A stretch of 64,000 nucleotides of DNA from MSPOR6 sp964652195 (GCA_964652195.1 CAZZBB010000106.1:1-64000); one strand, 5' to 3'; shown: positions 45,801 to 54,849, numbered from the stretch's first letter. Numbers and translations: made by a program. Notes: generated from the sequence alone by a model not told the origin.

Positions 45801-47892
45801 TGAAGAAGATGTTCTAATATATACACTCAGTGGTACCGATGCACTGTCCTTTAGTATTGTTAGCACAACTGGACAATTGAAAACTCGAAACCCCCTTGAC
45901 TATGAACAGAAGAACACCTACGCAGTGACCGTCTTTGTATCCGATGGCAATGATGGAACTGATACTATCAGCGTTGCTATCAATGTCACAGACTTACCGG
46001 AAAACAACGCACCGGTATTCGCAGAGGATAGTACAACCCGGTACATACCTGAAAACACATCCGTTGGAACAGACATTGGTGAGGCGGTGTCTGCTAAAGA
46101 TGCTGACACCGACGATATCTTGACCTATACCCTTAGTGGCACAGATGGAGCATCGTTTTTCATTACCTCTACCACAGGACAACTAAAAACCAGCACGCCA
46201 CTCGACTATGAAACCAAGAACTCTTACTCAGTACTCGTAACGGTTTCTGACGGTACGTTCACTGCTACCATCAGAGTTACTATTATTATTACTGATGTGG
46301 ATGAGAACAGTGGACCCGTTTTTGCAGGGAATCGCACCACACGTTTTGTAAAAGAGAACACACCTACTGGTGTTAATATTGGGAGTGCAGTTACTGCTAC
46401 AGATAAGGATGACGACACTTTGACTTATACCCTCGGTGGTACAGATGCGGAAACCTTTAGTATTATTCGTTCTACCGGTCAGTTAAAAACACGGGAAGCA
46501 TTAGACTTTGAAACCAAGAACTCATATACAGTGACTGTAACTGTCTCAGATGGTAGATTCACTGCATACATTGCAGTAGATATCACTATCATAGACGTAG
46601 ACGAAACGCCTCCACCTGAACTCGGATCGAGTAGAATCAGCATTAGTGAAATTATGTTTGGTTCAGAGAGAAGATTTTCGCCATCACAGTGGATAGAATT
46701 AAACAATGCTGGTCCAGACATCATCAATCTGTCAGGATGGAAACTGGTAATCCATAATCGAAACTCTGAAGACCTGACAGGACCGGTGCGTTCAATAATT
46801 ACATTTAAGGATGATTTCTGGGCCGATGCACCGAGGCTTTGGCCAAATGATGTCATTCTTGTGGTATCCTCCAGTGATTCACAATCAGACAACATCATTG
46901 ATGACCAAGTTTATGACCTACGCTGGCGAACAAATCTGTCACTCGGTTTGTGGACCACGATTCTCAGTGCAGAAGGTTTCTACATACAATTGTTTGATGA
47001 TGAAGGAAACTTGGTCGATGAAGCAGGAAACCTTGATAGAAGTAATCTGCTGTGGAACTTACCTTATGGGCAAAATAGAGGAAAGACCAGAGCCGGAAAC
47101 CGGACCTCGATGATTCGTCGCTATGCTGATAGTATACCACTCAATGGCACACAAGCAAGTGGTTGGATCTCTGCTGCAGACGCAAATTTAACTGATGATC
47201 AACTTACCTATTATGGGGATAAGGATGACATTAGTACCCCCGGTATCGGCATTGTCATCAACGAGATCTCTTCACAATACACAGAGCACGACGTTAATCA
47301 GGATAACGTGGTAGATATTCGGGATTTAGTAATTGTGGCAGCACGTATTGGGCAATCCGGTCCCAACCCTGCAGATGTAAACGGTGACGGCACTGTAAAT
47401 ATACAGGACTTAATACTTGTAGCAGGTGCAATCGGGCAAACCTCCGCAGCACCGCCATTGCATCCTGTTTCTGCGGCAAATCTTAACGCAGCAGACATTC
47501 AAAAGTGGCTAATAGGTGCACAAGGTTTAGACCTTACTGATGTGAAGTTGCAAAACGGTATCCACTACTTAGAGCAACTACTTCAAGCGTTGATACCGAA
47601 ACAGACTGAATTACTACCTAATTTCCCAAATCCGTTTAACCCTGAGACATGGATACCCTATCAGTTGGCAGGAGATGCTCTTGTCAGACTCACCATCTAC
47701 GACCAGAGAGGGATTGTCATCCGCAGATTCGATGTTGGACACAAAACCCCCGCTGTTTACAGGTCCCGATCAAGTGCAATCTACTGGGATGGCAGAAATG
47801 AAGTTGGAGATAAAGTTGCAAGTGGAATTTACTTCTATACTCTAACCGCTGGCAACTATACCGCTACGCGAAAAATGCTTATTCTGAAGTGA
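42814..47892 (+). CDS. Giant secreted protein: LRRs, nine cadherin-like repeats, lamin-tail, dockerin, sorting domain
   Basis: 1692 residues. After a signal peptide (1-34) come about seven leucine-rich repeats of ~24 residues (residues ~75-230; LTSLPANIFSGLSSLTRLDL). Nine ~103-residue cadherin-like repeats follow (~341-1266), each with ENTPAG..., TDLDEEDVLTYTLSGTDA and DYE calcium-type motifs. A lamin-tail domain (~1272-1420; SEIMFGSERRFSPSQWIELN) and a dockerin-like pair of loops (DVNQDNVVDIRDLV, DVNGDGTVNIQDLI) follow. The last ~90 residues are a FlgD-like/T9SS-type sorting domain (FPNPFNPETWIPYQLA...ASGIYFYTLTAG...KMLILK). It is probably exported to the surface and adhesive. Several repeats are nearly identical in DNA, favouring recombination. 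Confidence 0.85.
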   Translation: MNILRKKHNTIVSLFLIIFLIFVGRSISHSQAQENVPAVTPVCNRTPQVRDAIVAILPGVDDCKDVTLTHLAIISNLNLSNQEISTLKEGDFDGLSALTSLSIGNNQLTSLPANIFSGLSSLTRLDLGSNQLISLHEDIFSGLTTLNRVYLSYNSLNSLPENIFSGLSSLKSLALGNNNLSSLPSGIFSGLSSLDWLALSSNNLSELPDGIFSGLSALRSLSLTENSVDLSITVSLEKVGNNQFKAIAPIGAPFDIVLPLTILNGSIIGDATTITISAGSVESDLLNVGRTPNATDPVTVEIGTLPSLPVSHYGYRIVKPITEDDNNLSFAVAVPDYQPTTNTPPVFIEGDSTTRSIPENTLPGVNIGGRISAKDAESDLLTFTLGGTDAASFAIGSGTGQLKTSAPLDYERKTTYSVIVTVSDGHLTNRINVTINVTDVYENNDPVFIDGDMTERSIAENTPAGTNIGSPVYATDLDEEDVLTYTLSGADAASFGIQAATGQILTRTSLDYETKDTYEVVVFVEDGKGGTDTISVAINVTDVYENNAPVFTEGDSTERSIAENTPAGKNIGSPISATDLDEEDILTYTLGGTDATSFGIQAATGQILTKASLDYEMKTTYGVLVSVSDGKGGTDTISVAINVTDVYENNAPVFIEGDSTKRTIPENTPAGKNIGSPVYATDLDEEDVLTYTLSGTNASSFGIVSTTGQLITRDLLDYEQKNAYVVTVSVSDGNGGTDTIGVAILVTDKDETPTTHAPVFTEGDSTERSIAENTPAGRNIGAAIVATDLDEEDVLTYTLSGTDSTSFAIVSTTGQLKTQAPLDYEQRNTYAVTVIVSDGNGGTDTISVAINVTDVYENNAPVFTEGDSTERSIAENTPVGTNIGSPISATDLDEEDVLTYTLSGTDALSFSIIGTTGQLKTRDPLDYEQKNIYAMTVIVSDGNGGTDTISVAVNVTDIYENNAPVFTEGDSTERSIAENTPVGTNIGSPISATDLDEEDVLIYTLSGTDALSFSIVSTTGQLKTRNPLDYEQKNTYAVTVFVSDGNDGTDTISVAINVTDLPENNAPVFAEDSTTRYIPENTSVGTDIGEAVSAKDADTDDILTYTLSGTDGASFFITSTTGQLKTSTPLDYETKNSYSVLVTVSDGTFTATIRVTIIITDVDENSGPVFAGNRTTRFVKENTPTGVNIGSAVTATDKDDDTLTYTLGGTDAETFSIIRSTGQLKTREALDFETKNSYTVTVTVSDGRFTAYIAVDITIIDVDETPPPELGSSRISISEIMFGSERRFSPSQWIELNNAGPDIINLSGWKLVIHNRNSEDLTGPVRSIITFKDDFWADAPRLWPNDVILVVSSSDSQSDNIIDDQVYDLRWRTNLSLGLWTTILSAEGFYIQLFDDEGNLVDEAGNLDRSNLLWNLPYGQNRGKTRAGNRTSMIRRYADSIPLNGTQASGWISAADANLTDDQLTYYGDKDDISTPGIGIVINEISSQYTEHDVNQDNVVDIRDLVIVAARIGQSGPNPADVNGDGTVNIQDLILVAGAIGQTSAAPPLHPVSAANLNAADIQKWLIGAQGLDLTDVKLQNGIHYLEQLLQALIPKQTELLPNFPNPFNPETWIPYQLAGDALVRLTIYDQRGIVIRRFDVGHKTPAVYRSRSSAIYWDGRNEVGDKVASGIYFYTLTAGNYTATRKMLILK

Positions 47893-47923
47893 CACAAGAA
47901 GTATAAAACTTATGCTAACCATT

Positions 47924-47952
47924 TGCTGGTGAGGTTTGAGACCTCGCCAGCA
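47924..47952. terminator. Hairpin after the cadherin-repeat gene
   Basis: TGCTGGTGAGGT and ACCTCGCCAGCA (12-bp stem with one G-T pair, 5-nt loop), 32 bp past the stop. The following GTTTGTAAT is only weakly T-rich. It is a likely transcription end between the two giant genes. Confidence 0.55.
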
Positions 47953-48069
47953 GTTTGTAATATGTTAGGCATTCTAAAAAATACCAAGTCCATATAATTT
48001 CCCACAAATGACTCTGATTTACCCCATAACCTTTTATTATGTTGAATTCTTGGTAAAAAAAGGTGTTTT

Positions 48070-51000
48070 ATGACAAGAGACATCGTTTTAGTTTGTATAC
48101 TCTCTTTTTCAATGTTTGGGTTCACATACCACGCAATGAGTCTGGATAAAAAAATAGAAGAGGGGTCTGACACTTCCAAAGATCATACTACCTTAACACC
48201 GATGAATCGTGATAATGCACATCCTTTTACTATTTTATACGGAACCAAGGAAAACGCAAATACAAGTATTCCTCCACCCCAAGTACTCAAAAGATTAAAA
48301 AGTGAAAACTATCTGAATACGAAACAATCACAATTTATCGTAAGTTACACAGGTTTTACAGATGAAGCTCAGGAGGCATTCCAATACGCAGTTGATATTT
48401 GGGATTCCTTAATCCGAACATCCGTACCAATTAGGATAAACGCAAATTTTGTAGATCTTGGTGGATTTGAGGGTAATAATATTATCTTAGGTGGCGCGCG
48501 TCCCGCAGCATGGAAATCCCCTGGATCATTAAACCTATGGTTTGTTGATGCACTCGCTGACATGAAAGCAGGTACAGACCTTAAGGACGGTGAGCCAGAT
48601 ATCATTACAAAATTCAACAGCAACAATGAGGTTAATTGGTATTTTGGAATAGATGGCAATACACCTTCAGACAAGATGGACTTCGTGACTACCGTAATTC
48701 ATGAAATCGCACACGGTATTGGTTTTAGTAGTTTTGCAAGTATAGAAAATACTACTATTGATATATTTTCTCTGTCCGTTAGCAACGGCAAATTGAGGAA
48801 CGGTGATCCAAAATATCCTCAAATTTACGATTTCTTCGTCGAAAATGGTTCCGGGTCTGCTTTAATATCTTTTTCTGATCCATCTTCTGATCTTGTTGAG
48901 CAATTCACCAGTAACAACATTTTCTGGAATGGTAAGAAAGGAATTCAAGCAAACGGAGGCACCGAACCTCAGCTTTATGCACCCAGTTTGTGGGAACAAG
49001 GTTCAAGCTACACGCATTTAGATGAGACTTCATTTCCAGCAGGTAATGTTAATTCTCTAATGACACCCTATTTCGACAGACAAGAAGCAATTCACAACCC
49101 TGGGGCGGTCACACTCGGCATGTTAGAGGATATGGGATGGTCAATCAACAAACCACCCGTGTTCACTGACGGAATCAACACCACCAGAAGCATAGTTGAT
49201 ACTACTGGTGCGGAAGTTAGCATCGGTAGTCCGGTGAGCGCTTCGGATGTTAACAAAGATGTACTTACCTATCAGCTTGCTGGCCCGGATGCGGATCTGT
49301 TTGATATTGATAAAAATACAGGGCAAATAAAAACAAAGACAGGACAAAAATATAACAAACCTTCTCATACGGTTACTGTCATTGTGTCAGATGGTCAACT
49401 GATAACTGAAATCATTGTTATTATTAAGGTAAGTACGACAACAGTTGTAGCACCTACAAACAACGCCCCGATATTCATAGATGGCACCAAAACAATACGG
49501 ACAGTCGCTGAAAATACTGCATCAGGTGTAGATATCGGCGATCCGATAACCGCTACAGATGCGGATAACCATTTCCTTACCTATACGCTTACAGGCACTG
49601 ACGCAGCATCATTTGATATAAACACCGTAACAAGTCAACTGCAGACCAAGACACCACTTGACTACGAAACAAAGCAAACTTACTCCGTTACCATCACTGT
49701 ATCTGACGGTAGCCTTTCTGACACAATAACTGTCGTAATAAATATTACTGACCAAGATGATCGAACTACACCTACACTCACATTAGTTTCAGATCGATTA
49801 ACAGAACAAACCTTGAATGGAAGTTGGGTAATCCTCAAATTAGATAATTGGGTCTATGAAAACTGGCTCGTAAATCCAGTAACAATAACAGGTATTCCTG
49901 GGGTTACTGTGAGAACATCTAATATCAGTCCAGCAACAAACACGGAGTTAAAAGTACAACTGACTTTTGACGGTACAGACTTCGACACCAACGCAACCCT
50001 AACTTTCACAGTAAATGCAGATGCAATTGCAAACTACAGCGGATCTCCACTCATTGTGACCGTTCAAGTCACTGCTGCACAGGAATCTGTCATAGCATCA
50101 ACAAATATACCTTTAATAGAAACTACATTGAACAGAACTTTTGTTACGCTAACATTAAGCGATGCTGTCTACGAATCCCAATACACCATCGCAAATAATG
50201 TGTCTATATCAGGAATTAACGGTGTCGGTGTTAACAGACTTAATGGGACACGTATCAGTGCGACACAGGTCACCGTTGAACTTACATTTGATGGAACTGA
50301 TTTTGATTCCGATGCTACCCTCACTTTCATAGTAAAGGCAGATGCCATAGTAGGATATAACGGAACAGAACTCATTACGCAATTACCCGTTACCGCCGTC
50401 GTTGAGGAAAATCCAATCATAACCGCTTCAGTGGTACAACTACTTACCGAAACTACCCTCAATGAAACCGTAGTCACGCTTACGCTCTCATCTGCCGTCT
50501 ACATACAATCAAGTTCTGATATCAGCCATTCGATTCATGTATCTGGTATTGCAGGGGTTACATTCCATCAATCCGATGTTGAGCGCGTCAGTGGGACGAA
50601 AGTAACTGTCAAACTTACATTTGATGTGACAGACCTTAATACGGATGCCGACCTTACTTTCACGGTTGCAGCAGGGGCAATTGAGAACTATACAGGACCT
50701 GCACTCACGTCCGTGATAACAGTTACAGCTGTGAGTGAAGATTTGCCATCAGTAAATGTAGTAACTCCACAGTCGTTGACAGAGGCAAATCTTGATGGAA
50801 ACATTATCCTATTAACACTCAACAATAGCACTTATGTGCAATCGTTAGGTGAGATTGAAAGCGCGTTGACAGTATCAGGGATTCCAGGAGTAATTATTAA
50901 AACATCAGGTGTGAAACGTGTTAGTGATACAACAATTTCTGTTGAACTTGAATTCGATGGCAACTTTGATACAGATGTCATACTGACCTTCACAGTTGGT

Positions 51001-52635
51001 TCTGGTGCTATAGATGAATTTGACGGTGATACCTTGATCGTCCAGGTCCTTGTTGTAGCGGCACAGGAATCGGTGATTGCATCAACTGACGTAACATTGA
51101 CAGAAACAACGCTCAATGGGAGTGTTGTCACGCTCAGACTGAACGGTGCTACCTACGAACGATCCAGTTTCAACATCAGTAACGCTATAACGATTTCTGG
51201 GATTGATGGTGTTAATTTCCACTGGTTTGATATAGACCGAGTCAGCGATACTGAGGTGACAGTTGAACTGACATTTAATGGCAACATTGATAAAGATAAT
51301 ACGTTAACCTTTACTGTTGGTGCGGATGCTATAGCTGGATATGATGGTAATGCCCTCATAACCCAACTCTCGGTTACCGCGCTGCAGGAGTCAGTTCTTG
51401 CTACAACTGAGTCGTCCTTAAGAGAGGCAACATTACATGGAAGCACCGTCACACTCACGCTCAGGGGATGCACTTTTGAACGATCATACTTTAGAATCAT
51501 AAATGGAGTGACAGTTTCTGGCGTTGAGGGAGTAAGCATCGGAATATTCGGGGTAGACCGCATCAGTAATACAAAGATAACCATCGAACTGACATTCAAC
51601 GGAGACTTTGATACCGACACCACGCTCACCTTTACCGTCGGCGCGAACGCACTATTGAGATATAGCGGTCCCACACTCACTGCACAACTCCGTGTTACCG
51701 GTGGACACGAATCAATTACTGCTTCTACAAAAGCCCCTTTGACAGAAGCAACGCTTGATGACAGTGTTGTTACACTCACACTCACCGGACGCAACTATGC
51801 ACGGTCTTCTTATGACATCGAGCAGGCAGTGACGATAAATGGGATTGACGGCGTGACCATATATGATGTAGACCGCATCAGCAACACAAAGATTTTCGTC
51901 GAACTCAGATTCGAGGGTGATTTTGATGCCGATGCAATCCTCACCCTTACCATCGGTCCCAACGCCATCGCTGACTATAACGGTCCAGCATTCACAGCAC
52001 AAGTTGCTGTGAGGGGCGGGCAAGAATCAATTTTCGCTTCTACAAAAGCCCCTTTGACAGAAGCAACGCTTGATGACAGTGTTGTTACACTCACGCTCAC
52101 CGGACGCAACTATGCACGGTCTACCTTTGACATCAGAGGTGCCGTGACAGTCTCTGGGATTGACGGTGTAACAATTCCTTGGCACGAACCCGATAAAAAA
52201 AGCGACACCGAAATCACTGTGAAACTCGAATTTGATGGCAATATCAACGCCGATAGCACCCTTACCTTCACCGTCGGCGCGGGTGCCATCGCAAACTACA
52301 ACGGTCCCGCGCTCACCGCACAAATAACCGTTACTGCTGATAGAGAAAACGCCCTGTTAGCAAACTTCCCGAATCCATTCAATCCAGAGACATGGATACC
52401 CTATCAGTTGGCAAAACCTTCTGATGTTACAATCACGATCTACAATGGACGAGGTATCGTTGTACGGCAGTTAAAGTTGGGGCATCGGTCTGCGGGGATT
52501 TACCGAAGCCGTTCTCGCGCGGCACATTGGGATGGTATAAATGCGTTAGGTGAATCTGTAGCGAGTGGTGTCTATTTCTACACATTCACTGCAGGGGATT
52601 TCTCTGCAACGCGTAAGATGTTAATTCTGAAGTAA
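48070..52635 (+). CDS. Giant secreted metalloprotease with beta-repeat region and sorting domain
   Basis: 1521 residues. A signal peptide is followed by a zinc protease domain with HEIAHGIGF (H211, E212, H215) and a possible Met-turn in LMTPYFDRQEAIHNPGAVTLGMLEDMGW. The metzincin third ligand expected at about position 221 is Ser, so the third ligand must lie elsewhere. Two cadherin-like domains (about residues 365-570) come next. Then about nine ~105-residue beta repeats (LTEATLDDSVVTLTL...ISGIDGV...LTFTVGADAI). The last ~88 residues repeat the sorting domain FPNPFNPETWIPYQLA of the upstream gene. A secreted or surface-anchored protease is likely; the substrate is unknown. Confidence 0.8.
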   Translation: MTRDIVLVCILSFSMFGFTYHAMSLDKKIEEGSDTSKDHTTLTPMNRDNAHPFTILYGTKENANTSIPPPQVLKRLKSENYLNTKQSQFIVSYTGFTDEAQEAFQYAVDIWDSLIRTSVPIRINANFVDLGGFEGNNIILGGARPAAWKSPGSLNLWFVDALADMKAGTDLKDGEPDIITKFNSNNEVNWYFGIDGNTPSDKMDFVTTVIHEIAHGIGFSSFASIENTTIDIFSLSVSNGKLRNGDPKYPQIYDFFVENGSGSALISFSDPSSDLVEQFTSNNIFWNGKKGIQANGGTEPQLYAPSLWEQGSSYTHLDETSFPAGNVNSLMTPYFDRQEAIHNPGAVTLGMLEDMGWSINKPPVFTDGINTTRSIVDTTGAEVSIGSPVSASDVNKDVLTYQLAGPDADLFDIDKNTGQIKTKTGQKYNKPSHTVTVIVSDGQLITEIIVIIKVSTTTVVAPTNNAPIFIDGTKTIRTVAENTASGVDIGDPITATDADNHFLTYTLTGTDAASFDINTVTSQLQTKTPLDYETKQTYSVTITVSDGSLSDTITVVINITDQDDRTTPTLTLVSDRLTEQTLNGSWVILKLDNWVYENWLVNPVTITGIPGVTVRTSNISPATNTELKVQLTFDGTDFDTNATLTFTVNADAIANYSGSPLIVTVQVTAAQESVIASTNIPLIETTLNRTFVTLTLSDAVYESQYTIANNVSISGINGVGVNRLNGTRISATQVTVELTFDGTDFDSDATLTFIVKADAIVGYNGTELITQLPVTAVVEENPIITASVVQLLTETTLNETVVTLTLSSAVYIQSSSDISHSIHVSGIAGVTFHQSDVERVSGTKVTVKLTFDVTDLNTDADLTFTVAAGAIENYTGPALTSVITVTAVSEDLPSVNVVTPQSLTEANLDGNIILLTLNNSTYVQSLGEIESALTVSGIPGVIIKTSGVKRVSDTTISVELEFDGNFDTDVILTFTVGSGAIDEFDGDTLIVQVLVVAAQESVIASTDVTLTETTLNGSVVTLRLNGATYERSSFNISNAITISGIDGVNFHWFDIDRVSDTEVTVELTFNGNIDKDNTLTFTVGADAIAGYDGNALITQLSVTALQESVLATTESSLREATLHGSTVTLTLRGCTFERSYFRIINGVTVSGVEGVSIGIFGVDRISNTKITIELTFNGDFDTDTTLTFTVGANALLRYSGPTLTAQLRVTGGHESITASTKAPLTEATLDDSVVTLTLTGRNYARSSYDIEQAVTINGIDGVTIYDVDRISNTKIFVELRFEGDFDADAILTLTIGPNAIADYNGPAFTAQVAVRGGQESIFASTKAPLTEATLDDSVVTLTLTGRNYARSTFDIRGAVTVSGIDGVTIPWHEPDKKSDTEITVKLEFDGNINADSTLTFTVGAGAIANYNGPALTAQITVTADRENALLANFPNPFNPETWIPYQLAKPSDVTITIYNGRGIVVRQLKLGHRSAGIYRSRSRAAHWDGINALGESVASGVYFYTFTAGDFSATRKMLILK

Positions 52636-52645
52636 GCTTGAAACA

Positions 52646-52687
52646 TATTGTAGGATTGGGATTCACTGTCCACCCATTCTTACAATA
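52646..52687. terminator. Hairpin after the metalloprotease gene
   Basis: TATTGTAGGATTGGG at 52646-52660 pairs with CCCATTCTTACAATA at 52673-52687, with one G-T pair and one mismatch; the loop is 12 nt. It lies 10 bp after the stop. No long T-run follows, so confidence is moderate. Confidence 0.5.
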
Positions 52688-52787
52688 GGAGAAGAAACAT
52701 AAACAACACATGAAATCAATATTTTAGAGTTATATAGTTTTAAGAATTTCCTGTTCATGTGTGTTACTTAGAGTTTATCTTATAGGT

Positions 52788-52809
52788 TGGGTTGAGTTCG
52801 CGAAACCCA
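52788..52809. repeat. 22-nt hairpin repeat, copy 1 of 2
   Basis: TGGGTT (52788-52793) and AACCCA (52804-52809) form a stem around GAGTTCGCGA. The second copy at 52978-52999 has CC for the TTCG centre (GAGTCCACGA). It is a short dispersed palindrome. Confidence 0.6.
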
Positions 52810-52840
52810 TAAGCGTTCATTTAAGCATTATGTTTTTTCT

Positions 52841-52861
52841 GTAGAAGGCATTTCGATCCTT
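52841..52861. repeat. REP-like hairpin with GTAG leader
   Basis: GTAG (52841-52844) precedes AAGGCAT-TTCG-ATCCTT with one bulge. The TTCG/TTCCG-type loop recalls the GGGGATTCCGATCCCC hairpins at 56259-56319. An inverted relative (CGAT-TCGGAG-ATCG followed by CTCCTAC) lies at 52911-52931. Confidence 0.45.
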
Positions 52862-52977
52862 ACATTTCTTCTATAGGGTAACTCCGATTCCCGACTGTAT
52901 TTGTGGGGCACGATTCGGAGATCGCTCCTACAAAAGAGCTCATTTTAGATCTAATCTTAACACTATATTGACGCCTA

Positions 52978-52999
52978 TGGGTTGAGTCCACGAAACCCA
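52978..52999. repeat. 22-nt hairpin repeat, copy 2 of 2
   Basis: The same TGGGTT/AACCCA stem as 52788-52809, about 190 bp downstream in the same orientation. Confidence 0.6.
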
Positions 53000-53121
53000 A
53001 TCTGAACCAAGCTTGAACTGTTTCGCTTCGAACTGCCTGATCAACATAAGCAGTCCCGGGTGTGAATATAATAGCCAAAAATATCGAAAACTAAATAGTC
53101 CTGCGTAACAATACTAAAAAC

Positions 53122-53150
53122 TTGACTTTGTGCTCTGTAGATGCTATAAT
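53122..53150 (+). promoter_or_regulatory. Strong sigma70-type promoter of groEL
   Basis: TTGACT (53122-53127), 17-bp spacer, TATAAT (53145-53150), an almost ideal promoter. The start codon is 61 bp downstream with AAGGAGG before it. No CIRCE inverted repeat (TTAGCACTC-N9-GAGTGCTAA) is seen between 53060 and 53212, so HrcA control is not indicated. Confidence 0.75.
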
Positions 53151-53211
53151 ACAACAACCTAAATCATACATTACTTAGTGTTATTTTAATAATATTTGAA
53201 GGAGGTTATTT

Positions 53212-54849
53212 ATGACCGCAAAACAAATAATCTTTGATGAAGAGGCGAGGGTTGCCTTAAAACGCGGCGCAGATATTCTGGCAAATGCTGTCAAAGTAAC
53301 CCTCGGACCGCGTGGAAGAAACGTGGTAATACAGAAATCTTTCGGTGCACCAGTAGTAACATGTGATGGAGTTTCAGTTGCTAAGGAAATAGAACTTCCA
53401 AATCCCTATGAAAATATGGGTGCACAATTACTTGAATCTATCGCAACGAAAACAAACGATGTTGCCGGAGATGGAACAACAACTGCAACAGTCTTAGGTC
53501 AAGAAATTCTTCATGAAGGTCTTAAGAATGTTACAGCTGGTGCAGACCCAATGCAGTTAAAAATCGGTATTGATAAAGCAGTAATTGCAGCAGTGTCTGT
53601 TATCTCGTCACAAAGTCGAGATGTAAATACCCATGAAGAGATTTTACAGGTAGCATCAATTGCTGCAAACGATCCAGCTAATGATAGTAATATCGGCACA
53701 ATTATTGCTGAAGCAATTGAGAAAGTTGGAAACGATGGTGCAATTACTATAGAGGAAGGTAAAACCTCAGAGATTACAGTGGATATTGTTGAAGGAATGC
53801 AATTTGACCGTGGATTCTTGTCCCCCAACTTTGTCACTGATATCAAAGATCAAGTTGTTGAATTTGAGAATCCGTATATTCTCATTAACACAGAGAAAAT
53901 CTCTACAGTAGCAGACCTTGTACCAATTATGGAAAAGGTTATGCAACTTGGGAGACCTTTATTGATTATAGCAGAAGATGTTGAGAATGAAGCATTATCC
54001 ACCTTAGTTGTTAATGCACTGCGGGGTAATCTACAAGTCGCTGCTGTAAAAGCTCCTGGGTTCGGAGACCGACGTAAGGAAATGTTAGAGGATATAGCCG
54101 TATTAACCGGTGGACAAGTCATATCGGAAGACGCGGGTATACGTTTAGAAAATATCGTTGTAGGAATGTTAGGAACTGCCAGTAGAGTTAGGGTTGATAA
54201 AGATAATACAACGATTGTTGGTGGTTTTGGAGTAAAAGAGAGCATCGAAGGTCGAGTTACACAAATTCGTCGACAAATTGAAGAAACTACCTCTGAATAT
54301 GACCGTGAAAAACTTGAAGAACGACTTGCAAAATTAGCGGGTGGTGTAGCAGTAGTCAATGTAGGTGCAGCGACAGAAATAGAAATGAAAGAGAAAAAAG
54401 CACGCTGTGAGGATGCACTATCAGCAACACGCGCCGCTATTGAAGAAGGAATTGTTGCGGGTGGTGGAATCGCTTTACTACGGTCTATTTCTGGAATAGA
54501 CGACTTGGATTTACAAGGCGACCAAGATACTGGACTCAGTATCGTCAGAGAAGCATTGCGTTCCCCAGTCCGAGCAATTGCTGAAAATGCAGGATTAGAA
54601 GGGTCGGTTATTCTTGCAAACGTAGAAAGTGGTGAAGGTAATTATGGATTCAATGCAGCATCAGAGGAATATGGTGACCTGATGGAAGATGGTGTAATTG
54701 ATCCAACTAAAGTTGTCCGATCTGCGCTCCAAAATGCTTCAAGTATTGCTGGGTTATTATTAACTACAGAAACTCTGATTACAGAAATTGAGGAACCCCC
54801 TGAACTCCCAGATATGGACCCTCATGCTGGCCATGGTCATATGGACTAA
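53212..54849 (+). CDS. groL: Chaperonin GroEL
   Basis: 545 residues. This ATP-driven chaperonin has the expected blocks LGPRGRNVVIQKSFGAP, the nucleotide loop DGTTTATVL and the Walker-like GGVAVVNVGAATEIEM, and IVAGGGIALL. The C-terminus is PDMDPHAGHGHMD, a His-rich variant of the usual GGM-rich tail. No groES gene is adjacent, either upstream or within 2 kb downstream. The start is ATG 53212, with AAGGAGG. The gene is transcribed from its own strong promoter, with a hairpin after the stop. Confidence 0.95.
   Translation: MTAKQIIFDEEARVALKRGADILANAVKVTLGPRGRNVVIQKSFGAPVVTCDGVSVAKEIELPNPYENMGAQLLESIATKTNDVAGDGTTTATVLGQEILHEGLKNVTAGADPMQLKIGIDKAVIAAVSVISSQSRDVNTHEEILQVASIAANDPANDSNIGTIIAEAIEKVGNDGAITIEEGKTSEITVDIVEGMQFDRGFLSPNFVTDIKDQVVEFENPYILINTEKISTVADLVPIMEKVMQLGRPLLIIAEDVENEALSTLVVNALRGNLQVAAVKAPGFGDRRKEMLEDIAVLTGGQVISEDAGIRLENIVVGMLGTASRVRVDKDNTTIVGGFGVKESIEGRVTQIRRQIEETTSEYDREKLEERLAKLAGGVAVVNVGAATEIEMKEKKARCEDALSATRAAIEEGIVAGGGIALLRSISGIDDLDLQGDQDTGLSIVREALRSPVRAIAENAGLEGSVILANVESGEGNYGFNAASEEYGDLMEDGVIDPTKVVRSALQNASSIAGLLLTTETLITEIEEPPELPDMDPHAGHGHMD

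Larger units (their letters stand above)
52688..53121. other. Repeat-rich gap upstream of groEL
   Basis: No gene is recognised. Two copies of a 22-nt hairpin (TGGGTTGAG...CGAAACCCA) lie at 52788-52809 and 52978-52999, differing in two loop bases. Two REP-like hairpins with GTAG leaders lie at 52841-52861 and, reversed, at 52911-52931. These are typical interspersed repeats of this genome. Confidence 0.55.

Noticed and set aside
44146..46010. Regularly spaced repeats as a CRISPR array
   Set aside because: The period is 309 bp and the sequence is coding in one frame throughout; no short repeat/spacer structure exists.
43269..46898. Many long minus-strand open frames under the cadherin-repeat gene
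   Set aside because: They are repeats in the shadow of the plus-strand gene, with Ser/Val-rich composition reflecting the reverse complement of the repeats.
50169..52323. Minus-strand frames of 98-213 codons under the metalloprotease
   Set aside because: The same explanation: complement of repeated domains, no start signals or family features.
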